DNA from: Bacillota bacterium | GTDB lineage: Bacteria > Bacillota > Clostridia > Acetivibrionales > DSM-1351 | Length of the DNA stretch: 5,164 nucleotides | Direction of reading: 5' to 3' | NCBI GenBank assembly: GCA_023417285.1 | Contig: JAEZFR010000091.1 | Location: forward strand, 1-5,164 | Part shown: positions 1 to 4,725 of the stretch, one piece after another | Numbering within the stretch: the stretch's first letter is position 1 | How the letters are laid out: each line of letters begins with the position of its first letter | Program-made: the position numbers and the translations under genes | Notes under the pieces: generated by a model | The model's input: only the letters and a program-made list of their open reading frames with translations | What the model was told of the DNA's origin: nothing | The model's database searches: none

Positions 1-151
1 GGACTATCCCTAAAAGAGATTGGTAAGGCATGTAATGTAAGAGGTGACCTTCAGTACCTTGATACACTCTTTTTAATATGAGATAATAATTCTTCTATGT
101 TTTCACAAACTACTTAAAAAATTGTACAACTTTAATAAAGTTTTTTAATTT
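1..151. other. Gene-free left edge, possible transposase scrap
   Basis: No intact gene is visible here. On the plus strand the frame from base 1 reads about 26 codons (GLSLKEIGKACNVRGDLQYL and a few more) to a stop at about 79-81. The start of this loosely resembles the helix-turn-helix at the N-terminus of IS21-family IstA transposases. That would fit the IstB remnant further right, but the match is too short to rely on. Bases 128-142 form a small AT-only dyad (aacttta / taaagtt) followed by T residues on the plus strand, too weak to call a terminator. The stretch adjoins the decayed IS256-type transposase and may contain its lost end. Confidence 0.3.
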
Positions 152-540
152 TTAATGGTAGCGTAAAATACGTAAGCAGCTCTGTGCATCGGTAGAGTCT
201 ACAATATGTACATAGGCTTTCCTTATTTAGTTCACTTATTATTCCAGGAGATACTTTAGTTCCCCAAAGAGCCTCAGTAATATCTTCTACCTGACGAACT
301 GAAACACCGTCCAGATACATTTCAATTAAGGCTTCTTCAACCGAACTTTCTCGGCGGCGATATCTTTCGATTATTGCTGTCTCAAAAGGCACGCCCTTTA
401 GTTTAGGAACTCTTAGAGTTACTTCACCTGATGTGGTTAACAAACTACGGGTGTAATGACCTGAGCGATAGACTTGCCGTTCCTGTGGTACGCGCGTATT
501 TTGCAGCATTGGTTAAGTCTTCGGCCTCTTTATCTGACAT
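152..540 (-). pseudogene. Decayed IS256-family (mutator-type) transposase
   Basis: This is a remnant of a DDE transposase of the IS256 family. The longest open piece (509 down to 132) has the family's N-terminal signature: YRSGHYTRSLLTTSGEVTLR, then FETAIIERYRRRESSVEEAL, EMYLDGVSVRQVEDITEALWG and SPGIISELNK. The natural start is probably the ATG at 538-540, since AAGGAGA lies 8 bases upstream of it. That frame reads MSDKEAEDLTNAAKYART and needs a one-base shift near 487 to continue into QERQVYRSG. A second one-base shift near 218 would restore NKKAYVHI, the usual continuation, after which the match is lost and a stop comes at 152-154. Members are usually about 400 residues. This copy has no DDE catalytic core and a shortened N-terminus, so it cannot be active. 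It lies downstream of the peptide cassette in the same orientation, separated by the IstB remnant. Confidence 0.85.
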
Positions 541-604
541 ATTTACAGTCTCCTTTTTTGGTATATTTTATATGATAACTCAATTCTACCAAATGACTGT
601 AAAT
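541..604. repeat. 10-bp inverted repeat upstream of the transposase remnant
   Basis: atttacagtc at 541-550 is the exact reverse complement of gactgtaaat at 595-604, with 44 bases between. It begins directly at the transposase start codon and overlaps its ribosome binding site. It could be part of the element's terminal inverted repeat, a site for transposase binding, or chance in AT-rich DNA. No matching copy was found at the other end of the remnant. Confidence 0.4.
549..555 (-). promoter_or_regulatory. Ribosome binding site of the IS256 remnant
   Basis: The minus strand reads AAGGAGA eight bases before ATG at 538-540. This strong site sets the original transposase start there, in the frame reading MSDKEAED, and not at the ATG at 507-509. 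A stop codon lies immediately upstream of that inner ATG in its own frame. Confidence 0.7.
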
Positions 605-750
605 CTGTCTGTCCTTTTTTATTATAATTTGCTAAAACTATTATGCGTTATCCATAGAGTAGTAATTTTATTCATAGTATATGATGCAGTCATTTATCAC
701 TTTTCAGTATTGTAAATCGGTAAGTAGGAATATTTCCATATTCATTGTTC
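605..750. other. Gene-free AT-rich spacer between two IS remnants
   Basis: No credible coding region is visible on either strand. A plus-strand open frame across 431-715 is only the antisense of the transposase remnant plus this spacer, with a composition typical of noncoding sequence. A 9-base stretch (cagtcattt, 687-695) is complementary to aaatgactg at 591-599. This may be further debris of element ends, but it is short enough to be chance. Confidence 0.4.
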
Positions 751-753
751 TCA

Positions 754-1010
754 GACAAGTTATTTTGGACAGAGATTGAAGCCAAGCGTTACAGAACTAC
801 TAAGGCAAATATGAAACTGGCAAAATTGCCATATGTGAAAGCACTGGATCAATTTGACTTTGAATTTCAGCCCAGTGCCAATGCCATGAAAATGAATGCG
901 CTTAAACATTAGGATTTGCATCATGTACCGAAAATATTATATTCCTTGGCCCACCTGATGTTGGTAAAACTCATCTGGCAGGCTTTTTCAAAGAGTGCTA
1001 CTCTGCTCAT
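754..1010 (+). pseudogene. IstB-like helper ATPase fragment (IS21 family)
   Basis: This is a broken piece of the ATP-binding helper protein of IS21-type insertion sequences, a AAA+ ATPase related to DnaC. The first reading frame gives TEIEAKRYRTTKANMKLAKL, then PYVKALDQFDFEFQPS, which matches the IstB N-terminal half. It stops at TAG (910-912). A one-base shift back (frame from 909) continues with LGFASCTENIIFLGPPDVGK and THLAG. The Walker A motif is recognisable but carries Asp where IstB normally has Gly (GPPGVGKTHLA). Similarity fades after about 980, just before the cassette's last stop codon at 1013-1015. The start, the rest of the ATPase and the right end are missing. It is the only feature here on the plus strand, and it marks an old IS21 insertion cut through by a later rearrangement. 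Confidence 0.85.
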
Positions 1011-1012
1011 AT

Positions 1013-1297
1013 TTATTTTATATTTACGTTTAATTGACCAGATATCATTTTAATTATATTATCAATTGTGTTAAACTTCCCATTTAATATAAACTCATTA
1101 GGAATCGTAATTTTATATTCCTCTTCAATAAAATAATATAACTTAACTAAATCTCTTGCTTTAAAATATAATGGGGCACATAATAAATTATCATACTCAA
1201 ACTCATCATTATTAAATTCATTAACATTCACATTCAATTTACTTTCAAACAATTTTATCAATTTCTCTTTTATTAAATTAGTATCATAACAATTCAT
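1013..1297 (-). CDS. Acyl-carrier-like peptide maturation protein, Ser lost
   Basis: This 94-residue acidic protein has the helical pattern of an acyl carrier protein. Residues 49-66 (DLVKLYYFIEEEYKITIP) align with the DSLDLVELVMALEEEFGIEIP region of carrier proteins, and residues 76-86 (FNTIDNIIKMI region) match the final helix. The serine that carries phosphopantetheine aligns with Ala47 (FKARDL), so canonical loading looks impossible. Cys3 and Cys40 are its only cysteines. I assign it to the acyl-carrier-related proteins of clostridial Cys-rich peptide systems (TIGR04069 type, from memory), because it is the last gene of such a cassette. Its function is unknown; a docking or scaffold role is a guess. 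The start is supported by AAAGGA about 10 bases upstream. It lies 49 bases downstream of the TIGR04066-like gene, probably on the same transcript, and no convincing terminator follows it. Confidence 0.75.
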   Translation of the reverse strand: MNCYDTNLIKEKLIKLFESKLNVNVNEFNNDEFEYDNLLCAPLYFKARDLVKLYYFIEEEYKITIPNEFILNGKFNTIDNIIKMISGQLNVNIK

Positions 1298-1346
1298 TTT
1301 TATTTATCCTTTCATATTTTAATAGAATTATTTAAATATATACTAA

Positions 1347-2489
1347 TTAGACTAATTCTACGTTTGCATTGTCAGCCAGTTTGTCAATTAAAAGTTTTGT
1401 CATCTGCATAGAATCATTATTATTTACTAAATTAAATACTGGCGGGATTGAGTACTTATTTAACTCAGTTATTATATTTTCCACTATTTCAGATCTTATA
1501 GAACAACACTGAATTTCTTTTGGTTTTGCATTTACAAGTTCTAGCCAATCTATAGTTTTGTTTGTAATGTTGAAACAAGTTATTTCAAATCCATACCTAT
1601 ACTTAATTAAGTTACAAATATTTTCTATATATGCTTTATTATATTCCTCATAAAGCATACTTAAAATCGAGGCATCTGGTAATACAGCTTGATAAACTTC
1701 ATAAGCTGTAATTCCAAAGTAATTATGTATTTGATTATTTACAGGCATAATGCCCCCAGGAATACCAATAATAATTATATCAGGTTTCTCCTGTATTTCG
1801 ATTGATTTGATATACCTATTAAATAGGAGAATTTTTTCATATTCTGGCATACTGTGTCCTAACATGAAATTAGGAAATGAATGGAAACCAAGTAACTCAC
1901 AATAGCTTCTTGTACCAATTTGTGACACTTTGTACCCCAAATCCATAATACGAGTTCGTAAATCCAACTGTATAGAGAATTTATTTGTTTCTTCAGTTGT
2001 TCCCATAACTGATATTACAGGTACATTTATATCTTGAAGGTCCTTAGTATTATTATTTGAATCACCGTGGAAATCATCATCAGGAATATTATTAGCAATA
2101 TAATTCTTAAAATATACATTATTTTCATTACAATACTCTTCTACTGAAGCTCTTTCATTTTCCAAATCGAATAAACATATTATGTTTTTTTTCGCTTTAA
2201 TTGCTATAATTATTTTGGGATAAATCATAGATTTAAAATTTACTTCATAATCTGATTTCGTAAAGATTACAGTATCACATTGATCCAATAATTCTTCAAA
2301 ACGATTATCAACAATTAGGTCTATAAAGCATCCATTGTCTGCCCACGATGCATCTTTTCCACCAAGAGCCCAACCTCTTGGTGATGATAGCCCTACAATA
2401 TCAAGTTGTTCAATTAGATTCCCGTATCTCAAAACTGGTGTGAATTGTGAATCGTAAGGGTATACAATAGCTTTTTCTTTACAACACAT
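1347..2489 (-). CDS. Peptide maturation system protein, TIGR04066-like
   Basis: This 380-residue soluble protein has no signal peptide or membrane segment. I recognise it as the partner protein conserved beside Cys-rich peptide radical SAM maturases in clostridia (TIGR04066 family, recalled, not searched). The N-terminal part (about 5-125) looks like an alpha/beta fold with hydrophobic strands (DTVIFTKSD, KIIIAIKAKKNIICLFDLE). After an acidic, Asn-rich linker (136-153), a second domain starts with VPVISVMGTTEETNKFSIQL (157-174). That resembles a P-loop strand-loop-helix, but Asn169 replaces the second glycine before Lys170. It continues with LGYKVSQIGTRS (184-195) and the strand-glycine stretch PDIIIIGIPGGIMPV (236-250). 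Nucleotide binding is plausible but unproven. The start is set by GAGG about 9 bases before ATG. It begins 23 bases after the maturase stop, so the two are co-transcribed. Its biochemical role is unknown. Confidence 0.78.
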   Translation of the reverse strand: MCCKEKAIVYPYDSQFTPVLRYGNLIEQLDIVGLSSPRGWALGGKDASWADNGCFIDLIVDNRFEELLDQCDTVIFTKSDYEVNFKSMIYPKIIIAIKAKKNIICLFDLENERASVEEYCNENNVYFKNYIANNIPDDDFHGDSNNNTKDLQDINVPVISVMGTTEETNKFSIQLDLRTRIMDLGYKVSQIGTRSYCELLGFHSFPNFMLGHSMPEYEKILLFNRYIKSIEIQEKPDIIIIGIPGGIMPVNNQIHNYFGITAYEVYQAVLPDASILSMLYEEYNKAYIENICNLIKYRYGFEITCFNITNKTIDWLELVNAKPKEIQCCSIRSEIVENIITELNKYSIPPVFNLVNNNDSMQMTKLLIDKLADNANVELV

Positions 2490-2512
2490 ATAAATCGCCT
2501 CACATAATTTTT

Positions 2513-3949
2513 TTATTTAACATTTATCAATAACTCATCTATATCATAGCCTAAATCTTTTAGTGCACAATAATCTTTCAAATCTTCTTCCATATTGTAT
2601 CTAACATTTTTACATATTGGTAACATCTTTTCTCTTGATAATTCATTTTTACCTTCGTCTAAATTATCAGCGTAGGCTGCACAAAGACCGCACCATCTAA
2701 AAGCATAACAATTCTGGCAAAAATCACTAGTTAATTGTCCTATGTTTAGTAATTTTCTGACCTTATCAAAATCAAAACCCGAATCCAAGTTTCCAATTTT
2801 CATGGCATTTGAGTTTTCACTTACTCTTTCACATGGATAGAAATTACCATCAGCATTAACAAATAATCTTATATGACCTGGTAGACAAGGTCCAGAATGA
2901 TGATCCCTTTCAGAAAAACTATGATAAATTTTCTTTGTATTCGACATGTATTCAGCCAACTTAATTATATTTCTTCTAAACATACTTGATATTTTTCTTT
3001 CCTCAATTCTCCCTCCTAAGGATAAAAATGATATAAACTTATTATACTCCCACATGACGAAGAAATCTTTTGTAAAACCCGGAGCAGATTTCTTATATGC
3101 ATCACCAATAAGATTAGCATTTAGAAACATAGTATCAAACATATCTTCAGAAATAATAAATTGATTTAGACAACCTAAATCAACCGAGGTATCCAAAGTC
3201 ATACTAATTTGGACTTTTCTATAATAATCGGGGTTAATTTCCTTTATCATATTAATATTTTTGCGTACTATATCGTATGTTCCATATCCATTACTTGCAA
3301 ATTTTCTATTGTTATCGTGAATTTCTTTTGGGCCATCAAGACTTATGGCAAGATTTACACTGTGATTATGAAAAAAATCAATTATTTCTTTATTCATAAT
3401 ACTACCATTTGATGTTAATGTATATTGAATTTTCTTACCTTCGCCTTTCATTTCCGCATATTCAATACATTCTTTTATAAATTCAAATCGAAGTAGAGGT
3501 TCACCACCATAAAAACCGATATCAATAAACGAAGCTTCTTTTGAATGTTCTACGATAAAGTCTATTGCTTTTTTTGCAGTATTTATATCCATTATTTTGC
3601 TAGTATGCTGTCTATTTGAATATCCACCAGAATAAACACAATACTCACACCTAAAATTACACTGTTGTGTTATCTGTAATGTAATTTTTCTTATTTTATG
3701 ACCTAAAAAATCTTCTGCCACATCATTTAAAGGATGAATCATTACTGATGGTCTATTAGTTGACAAAAATCCTTTATCTTGTAACTTAATAATTTCCGGA
3801 TGTTCATAAATTCCACAACCACTTAATAACTTATTTAGTAAATTATATGTTTCCCCTGTTACATTAACTATTTTATTAGTATTAACATCGTAGAAATAAT
3901 ATTTATTTGCATATGTAAACATATGAATAAACGGGAGTCTATTTTCCAT
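2513..3949 (-). CDS. ccpM: Cys-rich peptide radical SAM/SPASM maturase
   Basis: This 478-residue radical SAM enzyme probably modifies the Cys-rich precursor encoded upstream. The SAM-binding cluster motif CNFRCEYC gives Cys97, Cys101 and Cys104 (CX3CX2C), followed by GGEP at 148-151, TSNGS at 179-183 and the strand LAISLDGP at 200-207. The C-terminal SPASM domain is complete: Cys355, then GNFYPC with Cys373, then Cys411, 414, 420 and 423 (CX2CX5CX2C), with Cys446 and possibly Cys461 as further ligands. Two auxiliary iron-sulfur clusters are therefore expected. Residues 7-45 (IHMFTYANKYYFYDVNTNKI and after) resemble the leader-binding N-terminus of maturases of the SCIFF type. ATG at 3947-3949 follows GAGG at a normal distance. 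Thioether formation on cysteines is inferred from relatives; the actual bond type is not known from the sequence. Length and motifs match Cys-rich peptide maturases (CcpM, TIGR04068). Confidence 0.88.
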   Translation of the reverse strand: MENRLPFIHMFTYANKYYFYDVNTNKIVNVTGETYNLLNKLLSGCGIYEHPEIIKLQDKGFLSTNRPSVMIHPLNDVAEDFLGHKIRKITLQITQQCNFRCEYCVYSGGYSNRQHTSKIMDINTAKKAIDFIVEHSKEASFIDIGFYGGEPLLRFEFIKECIEYAEMKGEGKKIQYTLTSNGSIMNKEIIDFFHNHSVNLAISLDGPKEIHDNNRKFASNGYGTYDIVRKNINMIKEINPDYYRKVQISMTLDTSVDLGCLNQFIISEDMFDTMFLNANLIGDAYKKSAPGFTKDFFVMWEYNKFISFLSLGGRIEERKISSMFRRNIIKLAEYMSNTKKIYHSFSERDHHSGPCLPGHIRLFVNADGNFYPCERVSENSNAMKIGNLDSGFDFDKVRKLLNIGQLTSDFCQNCYAFRWCGLCAAYADNLDEGKNELSREKMLPICKNVRYNMEEDLKDYCALKDLGYDIDELLINVK

Positions 3950-4051
3950 TTTTTACCTCGCAATCATAATTTTAATTAAATGCACATATAAATGAGTTTA
4001 ATTCTCTTTGTCCGATTTCAATAATTAATCGCAACATCTATCTTTTTAACT

Positions 4052-4129
4052 TATAGTAAGGATAATATTAAAAAGAAAAGTTTGAATAAAGCAACTACTT
4101 TACAATAATTATTTATTATCCTTACTATA
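4052..4129. repeat. Perfect 16-bp inverted repeat, 46-base loop
   Basis: tatagtaaggataata (4052-4067) is the exact reverse complement of tattatccttactata (4114-4129). The 46-base interior contains a smaller hairpin (taaag 4087-4091 / cttta 4098-4102). In RNA from the minus strand this would fold into a long stem between the precursor and maturase coding regions. It is not followed by a U-run, so it is not a standard intrinsic terminator. An RNA-stability or processing hairpin that lowers downstream expression is the likeliest role. A miniature transposable element of 78 bases is an alternative, but no target duplication was noticed. Confidence 0.7.
4065..4094 (-). promoter_or_regulatory. Weak candidate internal promoter for the maturase operon
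   Basis: On the minus strand TTGCTT (4089-4094) and TAATAT (4065-4070) are separated by 18 bases, a usable sigma-A arrangement. The -10 overlaps the distal arm of the inverted repeat. AT-rich DNA yields such pairs by chance, so this is only a candidate. Confidence 0.22.
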
Positions 4130-4155
4130 TGTAATGTTACTTTATGTATAAAGAG

Positions 4156-4353
4156 TTATACACCAGTATGACCCTGGCTTGCTGTAGATCCACTTTGGCC
4201 ATGTGATGAATCTACGCTGGAACTATTACTGCTGACATAAAGTATATCTTGCCAGCAACTACAACTACATGATTGGCAAAGGCATGCACACATTAAACAA
4301 TAAGTTTCTATTGTATTTTTATTATATTGAACTGTCTTTCCTAATTTTCTCAT
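4156..4353 (-). CDS. Cys-rich RiPP precursor, Clo7bot / CLI_3235 type
   Basis: This 65-residue peptide precursor is the substrate of the cassette. It starts MRKLGKTVQYNKNTIETY, a leader-like stretch with the MxKLGK opening typical of the family. It then has seven cysteines in 15 residues: 19, 22, 24, 26, 29, 31 and 33, mostly spaced CxC. After WQDILYV comes a Ser/Gly/His-rich tail with no cysteine (41-65). There is no double-glycine cleavage site and no hydrophobic signal peptide. The start is ATG at 4351-4353 because GGGGGTG sits directly upstream at ribosome-binding distance and the family opening begins there; extending to an upstream TTG would run into the leader-mRNA hairpin. It is the first gene after the promoter, 206 bases before its maturase. 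Bacteriocin or signalling activity is possible, but the sequence does not show which. Confidence 0.88.
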   Translation of the reverse strand: MRKLGKTVQYNKNTIETYCLMCACLCQSCSCSCWQDILYVSSNSSSVDSSHGQSGSTASQGHTGV

Positions 4354-4358
4354 TTCTT

Positions 4359-4368
4359 CACCCCCTTT
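4359..4368 (-). promoter_or_regulatory. Ribosome binding site of the precursor
   Basis: The minus strand reads AAAGGGGGTG, followed by AAGAA and the ATG at 4351-4353. This long match to the 16S anti-Shine-Dalgarno, at short spacing, fixes the precursor start and predicts strong translation, as expected for a RiPP substrate. Confidence 0.75.
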
Positions 4369-4383
4369 TAAATAAATATAATC

Positions 4384-4401
4384 TTTCAAGTATATTTGAA
4401 A
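4384..4401. promoter_or_regulatory. 18-bp near-palindrome in the precursor leader
   Basis: tttcaagtatatttgaaa is symmetric except for one base pair (positions 7 and 12). It lies between the predicted promoter and the ribosome binding site, about 15 bases upstream of the latter. It could be an operator for a dimeric regulator acting as a roadblock, or a small mRNA hairpin. No regulator gene is present in the window to pair with it. Confidence 0.35.
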
Positions 4402-4447
4402 TCCTATTCTCTGCGCGCATTGGAAGATCAAATAAACGCTAATTGGC

Positions 4448-4484
4448 AAAGAAATACATTAAAGCATTTTTAATGTATTTCTTT
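4448..4484 (-). promoter_or_regulatory. Perfect 16-bp hairpin at the predicted mRNA 5' end
   Basis: aaagaaatacattaaa (4448-4463) and tttaatgtatttcttt (4469-4484) are exact reverse complements with a 5-base loop. The predicted transcription start lies at about 4482, so the precursor mRNA would begin almost exactly with this stem. A 5'-terminal stem of this type is known to protect bacterial mRNAs from end-dependent decay. An operator dyad is the alternative, and an attenuator is less likely because no clean U-run or competing fold is evident. Confidence 0.65.
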
Positions 4485-4488
4485 TGTT

Positions 4489-4517
4489 ATTATAGCAATT
4501 ATTATCTAATATGTAAA
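4489..4517 (-). promoter_or_regulatory. Extended -10 sigma-A promoter of the peptide cassette
   Basis: On the minus strand TTTACA (4512-4517, five of six to TTGACA) is followed by exactly 17 bases and then TATAAT (4489-4494, perfect). TGC directly before the -10 gives the extended -10 element TGnTATAAT. The predicted transcription start is about 4482, leaving a leader of about 130 bases before the precursor ATG. It is the best promoter in the window and is placed to drive the precursor and, by readthrough, the maturation genes. Confidence 0.8.
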
Positions 4518-4520
4518 TAT

Positions 4521-4541
4521 TTAGTTGAATCTTGCAACTAA
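4521..4541. promoter_or_regulatory. 7-bp dyad just upstream of the -35 box
   Basis: ttagttg (4521-4527) and caactaa (4535-4541) are reverse complements with a 7-base spacer. The dyad ends four bases from the -35 hexamer, a usual place for an activator site. No regulator is identified, so this is a candidate only. Confidence 0.35.
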
Positions 4542-4550
4542 TAGTATTCG

Positions 4551-4595
4551 CAAGCGCCATCCCCGCTTGGAACTGCATTCTGAGCACTTAGAATG
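4551..4595. other. Two adjacent stem-loops in the intergenic region
   Basis: caagcg (4551-4556) pairs with cgcttg (4564-4569) around a 7-base loop. Directly beside it cattct (4576-4581) pairs with agaatg (4590-4595), and the stem can extend inward by a G-U and an A-U pair. The stretch is visibly more GC-rich than its surroundings. The two stems could be part of a small structured RNA or regulator sites. No T-run follows either one, so they are not standard terminators, and I recognise no known riboswitch. Confidence 0.35.
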
Positions 4596-4696
4596 TGGTT
4601 GTGTGAATGATTTTTGTTTTGGATTAATTTTTTAATAGTAATCTAGAATATACAACTTTTGCAGACCCGTAGGGATCCGTATTTTGCATCTTATGG

Positions 4697-4718
4697 TAAA
4701 AACAGACCCTTAGGTCTG
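4697..4718 (-). terminator. Intrinsic terminator after the ABC transporter gene
   Basis: On the minus strand CAGACC-TAAG-GGTCTG forms a perfect 6-bp stem with a 4-base loop, followed at once by five Ts. It starts 8 bases after the stop codon of the ABC transporter gene (4726-4728), which makes it a textbook rho-independent terminator. It separates that gene from the peptide cassette transcript. Confidence 0.85.
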
Positions 4719-4725
4719 ACTTTAT

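Larger units (their letters stand above)
3950..4155. other. Intercistronic gap between precursor and maturase
   Basis: This 206-base AT-rich gap separates the precursor stop from the maturase start; the other cassette gaps are 23 and 49 bases. It holds a long perfect inverted repeat (4052-4129), a small 5-bp hairpin (cttta 4140-4144 / taaag 4149-4153) just after the precursor stop, and a weak candidate promoter. No open reading frame of note was seen. The arrangement suits a precursor made in excess of its modifying enzymes (inference). Confidence 0.6.

Noticed and set aside
128..150. AT-only dyad followed by Ts on the plus strand
   Set aside because: The stem has a single-base loop and almost no G-C pairs, so it would not make a stable terminator, and no plus-strand gene ends there.
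431..715. 94-codon plus-strand open frame
   Set aside because: It overlaps the clear antisense signature of the IS256 transposase, has a low-complexity hydrophobic translation typical of AT-rich noncoding DNA, and has no good ribosome binding site.
2946..3412. Two plus-strand open frames inside the maturase gene (2946-3164 and 3209-3412)
   Set aside because: They are antisense shadows of the radical SAM gene, with no family features.
4354..4449. N-terminal extension of the precursor by 32 codons from a TTG
   Set aside because: The added residues do not look like a leader, the start falls in the leader-mRNA hairpin, and the internal ATG has a very strong ribosome binding site and the family's MxKLGK opening.
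4459..4560. Minus-strand 33-codon frame starting MALANTISCKIQ
   Set aside because: It spans the predicted promoter, has no properly spaced ribosome binding site and lacks any family pattern, so it is unlikely to be a second peptide.
4661..4680. cagacccgtagggatccg, similar to the terminator stem
   Set aside because: It shares cagaccc and tagg with the terminator at 4703-4718 but pairs imperfectly and is followed by As, not Ts, on the minus strand. It may be a decayed duplicate but is not a supported feature.
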